DNA from: Phoronis australis
Taxonomy: Eukaryota > Phoronida > Phoronidae
Direction of reading: 5' to 3'
NCBI GenBank assembly: GCA_002633005.1
Contig: NMRA01000254.1
Location: 373,370-428,172 of the forward strand
Length of the DNA: 54,803 bases
This document shows, one piece after another, positions 41,407 through 54,266 of this stretch; positions within the stretch are counted from its first letter, which is position 1; every line of letters begins with the position of its first letter. The notes beneath the pieces were generated by a model that searched no databases, was not told the origin of the DNA, and saw only the letters and a list, made by a program, of their open reading frames with translations. Made by a program: the position numbers and the translations under genes.

Positions 41407-44400
41407 GCTACACAACTGAATTTTCCAGTTATACATCTCCCATCTTCACAACTCGGTATCCTTCAGGTACAGATACATTCGGTTTTGGCAAAATTTCAAT
41501 TCTTGCATCAGGACGAAACTGAACTTTCAGGTTAATAGAAATAATGTCAGAATAATTGTAATAGACAATGCGACAAAAGGTAAATGCGTTAATTACTGAC
41601 AGACGTTTGTAGGAAATGTTTATCGATCAAGATGTCCAGTCAGTACGTCATCGGTATATAAGTACAGCGTTTAGTATTTGTTATGGAAAGTGTATTGATT
41701 GGGGTTCCCGCGCGTTTAATTCCCTTGTCCATTGCTATTGGATATTAGCTAGTGATCGTGTTAAAAATGCATATTTGTTTTCAAAACAGTTAAGTAGTAC
41801 CCGCTAGCCAAATGTTAAAAATTTCTAAAGTCATGAGCAAATATTTGTTATGGCTTTGATATAAATTGAGTAAAGCGAACATCAAACGCTTAGCGCTATT
41901 TTTCTGGTTAATCAAATTGAATTAAACCCCCCAGGGAGCATCGCAGTTCTCAGTAAATATTCTATTTTTCACTTCACATAAATGTTATTGAGAAACATAA
42001 GTTTGTTGATATGTCCTTCAGTAGTTAAATACTGCGGATAAAAGTTCCGATGGGCGAAACTAAGTTGCTGCAAGCGAGAAAATTATAGTTTTCGAAATAA
42101 AACACTCGCTGCATGCCACCGCCTTAACAAGGCCTGGAACGCGATAAACAGACTAAATTGCAATATTGGAAGTGGTTCTCTGCCACTGAAACAGAATTCA
42201 ACCTGCTCATCAGGTATTTTTAGACTATGTTCGTAACAATTTTTCATTTTTGTTGATATTAATTTTTTTTAGTTTCAAATTTCAAAAAATCTGTTAACTG
42301 CTCGTCACTTCGTTCATTTTCTCCCACAAGGCAATACAAATCTCCTTATTCGGTATGGCAAGACATAGACGTAGCGCATTTCCCTTGTATAGAAAATGTG
42401 ACCTTTGACGTCAAGCGACTTCAAGCAACTGACTGAGCGCATGCGCTCATTTAACATACATGTAAGTGGGAGGGAAATTAGAAACTCTGTGGTAACCACA
42501 GAGGTTTTCCTTCGCGCGTATTTCAAAACCCGTGAATTTTGTGATTTTTCTGGAAGTTTCATCACAGGGGAAAGTGTACTAGAGCGAGATTGCACTTTCG
42601 TCATGAATTAATTGTTTAAAAGATACTTTTGACAATCTTCCGCGTTCCATGCCTCTATACATGTAATTTTGATATATATTTTTGTCGCGTCCGTTTGCGT
42701 CCACTGAACTGAACGTCGTAGGAACGTGATCACAATACTAACGCTGTGTTTTAAAAAGACGAACCATTTCAACTAACCAAATTTCAACCGTATTACGTGG
42801 TTAGCGACAATTTGTCACATATCACATTTGAACTAATGAGCGTATTTATAGTTGTAAACGTCTAAGTTACGATGATTTTAACTATGACTCGGGTTCTACT
42901 TTGGATTTCATATAAAGTGAATAAACCTTTTTTAAGATTTTAATCAAAACATTTTGACTTAAAACCTACGCTTCCACTTCACATTTTCTGAATAAATTTT
43001 TGCCGTGTAATTGTTAGCAAACTAAAGTTCACACATTACCTAATCAACTAGCAGAACATTATTTCTCCCAATTTATTTCCAAAAAGTTTGAGTTTTGCTG
43101 AGATGAGAGAAACTTATTGCGGAATACTACAATTACTGTGTGAAGTATAAGACGGTATTTCGTAATCAATCAAACACTAATTCTCTTCCTCTCCCCTGCT
43201 AAAGAACCATTGGCCTCTCAACTGAGTGATAAAGAACTGGAGTCAACTTAAAACGTTCACAGTTACTCACTGTCGCCCTATTCATGGCTCTTGGTGAGCG
43301 TTATCTCCTATAGCAGTCGTGCAACTCGCCCAAAGCATGGGTAACACTTGCCCGTATAAAAATGTCATAAGGAGTTTTCTACGTCTGCACCAAAAATTTG
43401 AGGGTTACATTAACTTATTTTGCGTTCAATAGCTAGAAATCCGTCTTTAGTAGCCTTTTAAACATTAACGCTTTTTCCACGAAACAAACTCATGGTGTTG
43501 GGTACGATCTCTGGTAAAACAGGCCTCTGTGTCAGGTTGCTTCAAGAGGCTCGAACATCTCCCAAATTGTACATTGTGTGTCACTGCAAAAGTTTCGGAA
43601 GTATTGTGAGCCGAGATGTCAACCTCATTTAGTTTGGGATTTTCTGATTCCGCGTAATTGCTCTAGCGGGTTATTTCCACGTACATGCATCGTTTTGTTG
43701 TTCCTCGTACACTGATTGGATTCAACCTAAGAACCCTCTAAGATGCAAAGTTAAGGCACTTTTAGAAATTTAAACTACGTGGGAACGTTTCATGTAACAG
43801 TGCTTAAATTCCACGCAAAAATATTTTTGCGTTGTGTTTGTGTTCACTTGCACAAGTCTAAAATTCAGTGAGCGCAATTCATAACATTTGGATAACCGCG
43901 ATAAATACAGGGTGTCTTAAAAGAGATGTAACTCATGAACACACGACAAATGTTTGGTCATACTCCACTAACGATTACATTTCGGAAATGATGACGTTAT
44001 AACAAGTCCAAATGTTAAGATTTGAACTCTTTGGCTTTGAGGCTGCACGGGCAAGAGCACATATTTCAAATAATTGCGATATCATAGTATATGGACAAAG
44101 AATCGTTGACCAGTGCTGTGACAACACAAATCACTTACATGTAGTTGTTGAAAACTTCATCCAGAGCAAGAGCTTCTAAGTCATTTCGTCTAGGACTTTC
44201 TTGTCCCAGAACACGTTGTTTTTTGATAATATCATGCTGAGAGAACAAAACTTGTGAATTGTTGCTGATCAAAAGATCACCAAAAAAAGTCAAGATCCTT
44301 GTCGATCTCCGTTTTTCGAACTGCCTGCACATCACATCAAGTTTGCCGTGACAGATAAAAGTACTCTGAAGTTTGATTTAGATTTTGTATGGGCAGCGCG

Positions 44401-47400
44401 TAAAGTTTTGGAAAAGTGATCTCATGAATTTTGCCGACGCACCCCTCTTGACAATTTTACTTTTCGACTAGATTGTTTTCGTCCGTCAGTTATTGACATA
44501 ACGGCAACTGTTGGATGCAGAATCTAAATTCATTTTAAAGTCGCTCTTCTGGCTAACTGAGAAAGCCACATGTGCAATTATTTCGCGCTCATTTCGAACA
44601 CACCCGGCCGGATCATGGCTACGTTTTGGACGCACTTCATAGTCTCTTTTTACGGCATCTCTCACACCATCCATATTGCCAAGACATCTCAAGAACATGG
44701 ATTGTTTAATCTTCCTGTGGTTTTGTATTGCTTGCAAAACAATAAAATTCAATTTCAATGAGAATATTAGTTGAAGTTAAACTCGGAAACTAGGTCGCAA
44801 GCTGGTCGCACAGAGATCGGTAGACAGACGTATATCTATTTTTCATTTTGTTTTTCTTTGTTATAATAAAGATAATGGCAAGCATTTATCGGTAAGCACT
44901 TGATGTGCGTCCAAGGTACGATATCCATGCGACTGTAATGATAAATCCAACAAAAACGTAACAAAGGAAAACAATGGCAGGGTTCCATAGGCGATAACCA
45001 TGCGACCTGCTTACTCCCGTGGCATGGATGTCTCAAGTTATAGGCAATGATTAATGATCAACACCGTCTCCCTTGTCGGAAGCAATGGAAATTGCTTTTT
45101 TTCATACGTCTCTTTAATCTGGAACCCTAGGTACTACATGTACATGTATAGATATGGTATCCTATCCTTTAACGGCGGTTAGCACTGTAGCACGACTTGC
45201 GACAGATGAGTTCGCGAAAACTTTTTTCTGCTGTTCAGGCACGTCGGTTGCAGTAGGTCTACGCATGTGAAAATGATCGTGAAACCGGAACAGTTGCCGA
45301 ATGAGTCATCAACTCAAGTTACAGGCAATGCGAGCGAACATGTTACATTTTCGAATTTCCATTTTAGGGTTTATCAAGCACAAGCTTTTTAGGAATCGCT
45401 GATTGTTTCTATGATCTGTTGGAAACGGAAATAGAGTGTTATCACGGTAATGAAAATATTGAGGAATCACGTGACATTTTCAGAGCTGTTGAGCATGCGC
45501 TGGGTATGAAGAAAAATAGGGTAAATCTCCAATTGTCATCAGGTGAAAGTCTTTCTTTTGCATTGCCGCATCAATTCTCATAATAATGACCTACCAGAAC
45601 CAGTTATGTATTTCGATATTTAACGGTGCAACTGGAAAACTGGTCTCAAATTGTCCGTAACAAGCATGAAAAGTGATTTCTGGGTTTAAAAAGGCTTGAA
45701 ATCGGGCCTGGAGCATAACCACCCGAGACGAGCCCCACTGATTGCTGAAACATTTCTCAAAAATTCACAAAATGTCAGGTCTTAGATTCGAATCCGGTCA
45801 AAAAATCTCCGATGTGAAAAAGGGGCAAAATGATACAAATTTCATACATGTAAATGTGTATGCTCAGTAAGTGACGAAATATGGCTGAGGGCACGAGCAC
45901 AGCGGCTTCTAACTTCCCTCTCAAATGGTTTTCTTGGTATTTGTAACTCTAGCGTTTCTCAAATCCCAATCTTGGTTTCAAGTCATGCAACCAGCTTGTA
46001 CATGTACATGTACCTGTGGGGCTGTTGTTGCGGCGCCGGTCTGAGAGCTCTGTGCGATGTCTGCCACGCACGCATGACTCAACTTTAGCCAACATGCTCA
46101 CGAACGTAAAACACGTCAATGGTCTGCTTCACTCAGATGCTTGGTCATGATTAGCGTACAACAATCTATATTGTCTCCAATGGGTAATAATTGTTTCATA
46201 TCCAAAAATTGATCGAACACATGGACTATTGAAATCGCCCATATGTTAACTGATGAGCCGTTCAATAACGCTCTCTAGGCCCGTGGTATAATTTCTATAC
46301 TCGAAATTAGCAATTCGAAAATTGTCAAATTGCCCATGACTCTTCTAGAAATTTTAAAGATTTGTACTCGATGCAATGCCATTGATCTTCATTAATATAA
46401 AAATCTAGTTTTGAGTCGGAGATTAGTGAGCACCTGTACTTTGAACACAGTCGGGAAAATAAAGTTACGCGTATACGGGAGTACAAAGAGTGGCCAGACA
46501 ATCTATGAGATAGCCAAAGAATGTTTATATTTTACGGGGACTGTGTCGTTTTTAGTGAAATTCCCACTTGAGGAATGTGTTAAGTGGAAAATATGCAGTA
46601 GACATCAGGTATATTCTCCGGGACAGTGACCTTTTTTGAAATGTTCAGTGAATGCAAATGACAGACACATGTCACTTTTAATTAATGGGTTAAGAGGTTT
46701 GTTAGCCTTTTAGTTTATAGGTTGTACAGTATACGGAAATGCATAGTGAAAACGCAAATCAAATACTAATGTTTGATTCTTTTTGAAATACATTTTCGCT
46801 ATTGTTGTCAGAGGAAATGTACTGTTACTAGACCGAATGGGCAAGATTTTTTAAATTATCAATCGAGGGCCGTGAAGACTTTTAAAATAACTACCCATAA
46901 CATGCAGATGCTACTTACTCTCAGAAAATCAGAAGATTTTCTGTCGTGTCGTGGTCCACTGTTCCTGTTTCGGCTCCGCTGGTATTTTTACCCATTTCAG
47001 TGTCGCTCACATATGTGAATTGGTGGAATAGGATGCTGAGAATATTTCAGTCTGGATGTCAGATCACTGACCTCTTCAACAGCATGAGTGTGCAATCCAT
47101 AGTTATCCTCTTCATCGTCAGTAGATTATTGCAAATTACCCGTGCTCTGTAACCAGATTAGGAATATTTTTTTTCACACGGCAAATGCCGGTGTGTGTCG
47201 TACGTGACAAACAATCCTGGAATTATGTAAATCGCCGTCTCGTCGGAAATTGACATCAGCGTTCGGCGGGATTGTCCTTGTTCTCAAACCAACATCCTGA
47301 GTATGCAAATGTTGCCTCAATGCTTATCACGAGAAGTGCTCGTCGTCGGTATTTCCTTTCACCCAGACCAACATTTAATCGATTACAAATCGAACATTGC

Positions 47401-48635
47401 CAAGCAAACCGGAAATAGTTTAGTGCTTTACTCGTGACTTGGAACCAATATTGGTTCCTAGCTCATGATTAAGGGTACAGTTCAGTAAAGCTAGGACCTA
47501 GGCTAGGATCTCGCTAAAATCTAGCCAAAATCACGTACATGTACTCACAGCTAAAATACACGACAATATCTCACGTAATCTCGCCAAGTCTTGCAGCTTT
47601 TAGAGAGGTCCTAGCGTTGGCAAATGCAGGAAAACAACATTTCATTGTTGTGACTAGGCTGAAAGAGTCAAATAGAATAGGCCGTGTAAAAAGTGTGTCT
47701 ATGTTGTGAGATTTGTGTTGCGTAGGAGAACTCAGTGATGAAGTTGAGCACTGTATGTTTGGTTACTAAATACATGCAAGTTGGGGTCATTGTCATACAC
47801 TTTGTTAATCAAACTATATATATTGGGCACAGTTTACATGTACCACCACTGCATGGTCAAGAATCCTACCCCAAAAGGAACGGAATCACATGAGCGGGAA
47901 CACTAACGCCAATAGTTTGCATACACGCAGATTCTTACACCACGCACAAATGATTTTGTCCACGGAAAGTGATTTGCACGGCAAGAGCTGCATAACACTT
48001 AAGTCTGCTCTTGCAGTTCGAGTCACGTGATAGCCGTGTAGTTCTTTATCAGTATAGCAATAGTCTTTCGGCGCGTCTGAAGGGCTGGTCAGCTGTTTTA
48101 CTTAAAAATTCAGCTTCCGTGCTCACTCAGGCTGATAAGTAAACCTTCACTTGCAAATAAGCAATTCCATATAAATAAATGAATGGGTACATGCATTATC
48201 AATAAACACAACAAGAATTGTATCATGGGACAAACGAAGCACTTGAGAAAATTGTGATTTAAAAAATCCCAACAGATCAGTGGTTCTCAGTGTTTCAACA
48301 ATTCTCTAAAAGCGTATACAGTGTAGTTCAAAGTCTCTGCACTGATTGGGACTAGAATGCAGGCAATTCCACCCCGGTAGCCGCGAAACGGTAGACTACG
48401 AAATCCGAATACAGGTGAACTTTTCTAGTGTCGCCGGTTTCGTTGAAAATTACCACAGGATGGGGAAATTCTGAACAGCAGGTAATGCGTAGTGAAAGTC
48501 ACGTCGGTCAAAGTTAGTTATCGCTAAAGAAGAACAAAATCACGGCCTTCTTTAGAGAAAAAAAAATATGAATGCCATTCATATAGACCAGAATCCCAGG
48601 CTTTTTTGGACATGAAAAGGTAACCAACTTTCTAT
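41407..48635. other. 7.2 kb without a recognised gene
   Basis: Only short domain-less frames (such as plus 46411-46629, minus 42314-42604, minus 44486-44758). Small structures: the hairpin CTCTGTGGTAACCACAGAG (42485-42503), CAGGGTGTCTTAAAAGAGATG at about 43908 which resembles a mariner-type MITE end, and TACATGTACATGTA words at 45136-45149 and 45997-46012. It may be intergenic or a long intron. Confidence 0.4.
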
Positions 48636-49560
48636 GGTGCCACAGTGCTCAGTGGGTATCCTGATGTTTGGAAATGGCCATGTGGTAGGTTCGCTTTGGT
48701 GAGTGTGGTCAGTAGAGCCAAGAGAATGACCCTAAAAAATTGAGCAAAATCAACTTTTCTGGTAACCACTTCAAACTGCCTTGGATACCTATTACGTAAT
48801 CCACTGTATCAAAATTGGTCACTGCCAGACAATTTCAGTGGTGGAGAGTATCAGCCAGACGGTTATAAAAAAGGTACAAAAATTGACCTAGATCAATCCA
48901 AGAGGTAACTGCGTGAAACCAGTTGCAAAATATTCACCGTGAGCCCAGGTATCACGAATGAACACTGCCAGACAAATCTAGTGGTGGGTTAAACCCGCCA
49001 GACACGCCCAAATACCCGAGTTGAGCTAGATCAACCCACCAGGTAACCGTTTGAAACTAATTGCACGATGTTCAGCATCACTGTACATGGCACAACTGTT
49101 AAATGCCAGACAATTTCAGTGGTGGTGTGCCCTTGCCTGACGGTTGTCAAAAAGGGTTGGAAATTTAGCTAGATCAACCCAAGAGGTAACCGCTTAAAGC
49201 CAGTTCTAAAATATTCATAGTAAGCCCAGGTATTCCGAATAAACACTGCCAGACAAATCTAGTGGTGTGTTAGCCCCGGCAGACACGCCCAAATACATGT
49301 ACCTGAGTTGAGCTATATCAACCCAAGAGGTGACCGCATGAAACCAGTTGCGAAATATTCGCCGTAAGTCCAGGTATCAAGAATAAATACTGCCAGACAA
49401 ATCTATTTAGTGGTGGGTTAGCCCCGCTAGACACTCACGGCCAAGTACCTGAGTTGAGCTAGACCAACCCACCAAATAACCGTTTGAAAAAAATCACCCG
49501 ATGTTAAGCATCACTGCACGTGGAACAACAAGATGCCACCCTCAGACAAATAAAGTGTCA
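48636..49560. repeat. ~143-bp satellite, alternating A/B units
   Basis: TGCCAGACAA starts units at 48823, 48966, 49104, 49247 and 49391 (steps 143, 138, 143, 144), with a decayed unit at 49534 and an older one at about 48636. Two types: A reads TGCCAGACAAATCTAGTGGT then CCGCCAGACACGCCCAAATA; B reads TGCCAGACAATTTCAGTGGT then CCTGACGGTT. The order is B, A, B, A, A. Each unit holds TAGATCAACCCA and GAGGTAACCG. Confidence 0.88.
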
Positions 49561-50639
49561 AAACAAAATTGATTATAAGGCCATTCACAATGAATAAGCA
49601 TCACATTGAGAAACGAGGCACTTCGAGTTTTAATAAAGCCAGTGAGTCCGTACGACATAGGTCACCACACAAGGTGAAAGGGTTTTTGTCCGCAAGTTTT
49701 CGCCAGGGCATGAAAACCAGAAATATCGCGTCAGATGTTGCAGCGAACTCATAAGTCCATGTGAAAACAACGGGATACTCCACATGATTCACTATTAAAA
49801 ACAAAACCTAAAAACCTGTCCGAGACAGATAGCACATTGTCTTCGTACGAATTTCGATTTTTTGTTGTCCTAGTTTACCAGTCAAGATGCGTCCCTCTGT
49901 TTTCGGACGAGTCATTTGATGCAACTGATAAAACGATCAATAATCGAAATGCCGTCTTTTGATGTCGTGTGCATTATGTATGCAGGCTTACTACCTTCAT
50001 TTCACACAGTGATTAATGGCAAGTTTGGCAAAACTGATCAGTTTTAGGCAATCTCCATCTTTATCATAAACCCAACCCACAGAGAACTCTGGAGATGCGT
50101 CAAAAACAATGACGTCAGTGGCTATATCAACATTTTCCCCGCGACTATGCTAGATGTATTCTTTGCCTTGAACCGCCCAAACTACGCCAGATGGGAAACA
50201 TTGTTCAAAAGTTGAAATTCGCAGACCCAATATTACGTGAAGCGCTGGAAAACGGTGCGTTCTCAGTGCTACAGCTGTACGTACGAGGAAGAACTTCAGT
50301 AGATCGGCTGTTGACCTCTCTTTGGAAGAGTCCATATTTTTATGTTTGATATGGCGTTCTCCAAAAAGGCTGAAAACACCTCTGCGGCACTTGGTATTGA
50401 GTACGTGTGGTCGTGTTAGATTTCGTGGAAACTATCAAAGCTGTAACGTAGATAAAACATTCTGTTGCGAACATGTTGTTCACAATTCGTGGGTATAACG
50501 AGTCCTGATAGTTTTTCAGTTTAGTTAGATTGACAATCATTTCATTTGCGCGACACAGATATGCGAGCAATTGAACTGTTCGCTTTTTGTCTTTATAGTG
50601 AATATGTAAACAAAAGGTACCGAGAGTGGCTTACATGAA
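49561..50639. other. No recognised gene
   Basis: Minus ORFs 50335-50150 and 50570-50340 and plus 49569-49754 show no domain. Confidence 0.4.
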
Positions 50640-51010
50640 GAAATATCCCACGAGACATTATTCCGCGTATCGACCGAGACCGCAGGGTAACTTTTCATTG
50701 AACTTGTTACATCGCCTGAAAATAGTTAAATAACAACAATATTTAATAATGTAGTTACCAGTTACAGACGATATAATATTTAGCAAATGAAAATTGAGAT
50801 AGAAGTGTCATATAATTTACAGTCCTGTTCCACATTATTACGATTGAGACCTGATTATATGTTGACCGTTATTTACACTGATTTAGCTGTATTGCTTTCA
50901 ACTATTTTCCGAAAGTTTGATTATCCAACCTGCTAAGGACGACGAGTCGACATTGACCTACGTTTTGAACTTTCCCTGTCAGAGGTCACTGTTGAAGTAG
51001 GGCGGGAGGT
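50640..51010. repeat. Dispersed repeat, copy 2
   Basis: Matches 34165-34770 in the same orientation with a shorter middle: CGACCGAGACCG (about 50679), ACAACAATATTTAA, CAGACGATATAATATTTAGC, GAGTCGACATTGA. Confidence 0.75.
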
Positions 51011-52136
51011 GAAAACGGAAAACTTTATTACATGGCCGTATTTCACTCGACAGATTCGACGCGTATAAGATAAAAAACGCGTCCGAATTAATTATACAAA
51101 GATTTTCTTTATGATGCACAGTCACCGTGCGACGGCCCTGGGCATCCACATTGGGGGAGGTGGTTGCAGTTGAATAAATAAAGATTCTAGTTTATGCTTC
51201 ACATTTTTATTATTCATGCCCGTAGCCGGGGGGGGGGGGGTTCGATCAAACCCCTCCCCCGCCGAAAAGGTCCAGCCCCATGCGTTAAACATGGGATGTG
51301 AATGGACAATAACAACAAAATGGTGCTACTAACTACAATGGTAACTAAGATAGTAATAATTTTGAATTTGCCTCTGATTCTAAGCGCTTCATCACGTGTC
51401 ATCGGGTCGTACTCGGCAAACTTCGCCCGAGTGCCGCTTTTGTGTAGATGATAGGATCGTCCATATGATAAGACATGCATGCACATGTACATGTAGGCTG
51501 CCGCAAAAACATAAAACAGCAAGAATGTAGGGAAATTTTGAGTTTATTAATTAACCCCGGTAATTACCATTATACGGCGGAAACAAGATTTAAATGTGTG
51601 CAGTTTTAGTGTTTTTTTTGGGGGGGGGACTCAGATCCAATTTCAAGTGTCAAATTCGGAGCACGGCTCAATAGTAACGAAACTATGGCTAAGTATAGGC
51701 TCTCCCGCGATATCCCAGGCGACCGGCAGTGGCGCTGCGCACTACGACTCCGTTTCCGTCGTCTGCTTTCCTGTGCAATGAAGAAAATTACTTCATTTTT
51801 TTAAAGAAAATGGAATATGAGTCACGATGAAAATACGGATGCAGCTGGTAAGATGTGAATTTTAATCGAAGCCTTAGTGAATCACTAAGAAACTCATAAT
51901 TCTCTATTTGTCAAATCTTAACTTAAGACGATTTCCAAAGCAATCGCGTCATTAATGCCAACACAAAAAACGGATTTGGTCTTTTGAGCAATTGTAGACT
52001 ATTAAATACAACAAATTTGTTACGAACTGATTGCACAAAATATGAAAAAGTGTAATAAGCATTAAAAAAGTAGGTTTCGCGCGCAAACGCTGTGGATCAT
52101 AAACAAGTAGGTCTCATATTACCAAATTATGCGCGA
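51011..52136. other. No other recognised gene
   Basis: Apart from the hydrophobic frame at 51214-51522, non-coding with G homopolymers (51229-51240, 51619-51627). Confidence 0.35.
51214..51522 (-). CDS. Hypothetical membrane-segment exon
   Basis: The 102-codon minus frame contains a polar stretch (KFAEYDPMTRDEALRIRGKF) followed by one hydrophobic span (IITILVTIVVSSTILLLLSI), a plausible transmembrane helix with a basic cytoplasmic-side flank. The C-terminal 20 residues come from a G-run repeat (GGGGGGGG, 51229-51240) and are not coding. No family recognised. It could be one exon of a membrane protein or a chance frame; exon borders were not found. Confidence 0.3.
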   Translation of the reverse strand: MLFYVFAAAYMYMCMHVLSYGRSYHLHKSGTRAKFAEYDPMTRDEALRIRGKFKIITILVTIVVSSTILLLLSIHIPCLTHGAGPFRRGRGLIEPPPPRLRA

Positions 52137-52205
52137 AATCGTGATGGTGCAGTGGTAAAGCATGCTCGCTCTATCGGCCAGGTCGTGAGTTCGACTCCAT
52201 GATAA
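52137..52205 (+). repeat. tRNA-like sequence, probably a SINE head
   Basis: A-box-like TGGTGCAGTGGTAAAGC (52144-52160) and B-box-like GAGTTCGACTCC (52187-52198), spaced as in a tRNA. The acceptor and T stems do not pair well, and the sequence runs on into T-rich non-tRNA DNA. A tRNA-derived SINE or tRNA pseudogene is more likely than a functional tRNA. Confidence 0.5.
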
Positions 52206-52255
52206 TTGCGGTTTTTCACGTTCTCCGTTTTTTTGTCTTCAGGAATCAAGGAAAA

Positions 52256-52425
52256 TGCTTGATGTTTAGAGGAGAAAATAGAAAAATTTTCCTGGGCGGG
52301 AGAGGGGGGAGCAACCACCCTCACGACCTCCCCCCATTCGATGCTATGCGCATCTAATCGCGCTTTGCACAAATGTTTTCAGACAAAATATTGCCCCCCT
52401 TGTTTTATACTTGATCCGCCACTGT
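52256..52425. mobile_element. hAT-like MITE end (partial)
   Basis: Ends ...TATACTTGATCCGCCACTG at 52425, the complement of CAGTGGCGGATCAAGTATA, the same terminus as at 8445 and 54121. The interior has GGGAGAGGGGGG and CCCCCC runs. The other end was not resolved. Confidence 0.5.
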
Positions 52426-53172
52426 AAGAGGAGGCTTTATGTTCTTCATAAACCACACGCGTGGTGGCTACACCAAAGGGTAACAAGAGAGTTCAGATGC
52501 GAGGCTAAGCATAAAATTCTAGCCCTACGACCTTAGTAAGCTACATGTTTTGCATATAACAGCGAGAGAGCTCCCAAAAATAGTGTGGTGGGAATGCCTC
52601 AAACTCGGCCAAGAAATACACTGTAAAACAGCAGCAATTTGTTATTCTGCTGTTTTGGTTTTAATTGCAAGCATAGTACGGTAGAGGTGTAGGCATTTTC
52701 AAATTTTGAATTGAAAGTGATCGTGAAAAAATCCAAATATGTTGTTCATCTAGTGTCCACTTTGATTGTAGATTGGTGGCTTGACATGCATGCCTGTACA
52801 CGTTTGAACGTTTCTGTTCTTTCAAATTCAGTACTCGCTGACGGTAAGTTCATTATGGGCAGTCCTCCGTCGTGCTAAATAACCAGACATTCAACTACCG
52901 TGTTTTCTTGCACTGAGAATACGCCGTTAAGCATTACCACGTTATGATGGAAAGTAGTAGTAGAACTCAACTTTTGTTAACAAAAATCTCCTTTAGTCAA
53001 TCAATGTCAATGGTGCACAACCCTGCAGATTTCATACGAGCTACAAACTTCATGGAAAAGATTTCCATGTTTCCATGTCACTATGACGAAGGTTCAATAT
53101 TCCGAAGGTCCAGCACTGCGAATGCCCATTAATCCGAAGATTCGTTCTCTTCTAAATTTAGCTACGGGCCCT
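52426..53172. other. No recognised gene
   Basis: The plus ORF at 52944-53132 has no domain. Confidence 0.4.
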
Positions 53173-53592
53173 GGGCCCGGTCTCTAATGTTTGTGCTCGA
53201 AACGAACTCGAAATTAGTTTTTGCAATTTCTCTGATCCTTTTGTGCTAATTCAAAATAAGTGGTTATCAGACTGTGCTCGAATAATTATAGTTTATGCGT
53301 ATGAGTTTCTAGTCCAAGTTTGCACTTAAAAACTCTCTTATTCGTGCTACAAACTCGAGTAAAAACTCGAAATTTCGAGTTCAAACTCAAACTTTTACAT
53401 GTACATGTACTGTAGCTTTAATGATGGATTTGTCAACTGCAAACTAGGACTAATAAATCATCCAGGTAAGTCATTATGTACTCGAGCATAGAGTAATAGA
53501 CACTTATCTTGAGTTTGCACAAAAGTGGAATAAAAAATGTCAAACATAATTTCGAACTCTATTTCGAGTAAAAAGATTCGAGACTGGGCCCA
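53173..53592. mobile_element. TCGAGT-rich foldback element, copy 3 (inverted)
   Basis: About 420 bp with outer inverted ends GGGCCCGGTCTCTAATG (53173) and GAGACTGGGCCC (ending 53591), and inner TTTTGTGC...AAAATAAGTGG against CACTTATCTTGAGTTTGCAC. Central CTCGAGTAAAAACTCGAAAT. It is the reverse-oriented relative of 14272-14587 and 10383-10690, and contains a TTACATGTACATGTACTG insert. Confidence 0.78.
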
Positions 53593-54120
53593 GAGAACTG
53601 CAACAGTTCACTACTCTGATTGCGTGATCACGACTCATTCTCAAGCACAGACTACATCTGGGGCACGGCTGCGGCGACCGACGGCGGTTTCAAATTTTGA
53701 AGACTAAATTGTACTCCCTGATTTCGTGAGAACTGGCAGGGACAGGAAGGCCTACTAACTTCAATTAGTTTCGACCCGGTCGCGTGTGGGTCTCGCTGCG
53801 AGTCGATCTTGACATGGATGAATTGTGTCATGGTTGATATTTCATCAGTATTCATACTATCATTTTACAATGCAAGTGCGTACTCATTTTGAGACATGCG
53901 GGCAATTTCGCATGAACATGAAATCTGACAGGTTTCTAGTTGTGTTTTAGGGCCCGGGTGTTGTTTTTCGGTATACATGTACATGTAGGTGCACGTAATA
54001 ACCGAGATATCGTTTATTTTTACATGTAAAAGTTTAAAAATCACATCTGAGTTTAAAATTTAGATATTTTTGGAGCGGTGAATCTTTGGAGTGGTGAATC
54101 GTCGAACTAGTGAACCTTCG
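53593..54120. other. No recognised gene
   Basis: The minus ORF at 53855-53652 has no domain. TACATGTACATGTA at 53974-53987. Confidence 0.4.
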
Positions 54121-54266
54121 CAGTGGCGGATTTATAGGGGGCCAAGGGGGCCATGCCCCCCCTAAAATTCTCCCATATTAAATTTGGTAATTCGGAGTGT
54201 AAGTGTTTGACGGGCAAATTCCTGGCTAACACTCTCCCCCGCCCCCCAACTCAAAATCCATGACGA
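54121..54266. mobile_element. hAT-like MITE, second copy
   Basis: Begins CAGTGGCGGATTTATAGGGG, then CCAAGGGGGCCATGCCCCC. It ends near CCCCAACTCAAAATCCATGA, matching the 8298-8445 element in the opposite orientation (GGATTTTGAGTT there). Confidence 0.62.

Noticed and set aside
48636-49560. CRISPR-like array
   Set aside because: Units are ~143 bp and homologous throughout; no short repeats with unique spacers, and the context is eukaryotic.
52137-52205. Functional tRNA gene
   Set aside because: Stems pair poorly and there is no clean 3' end; a SINE or pseudogene is more likely.
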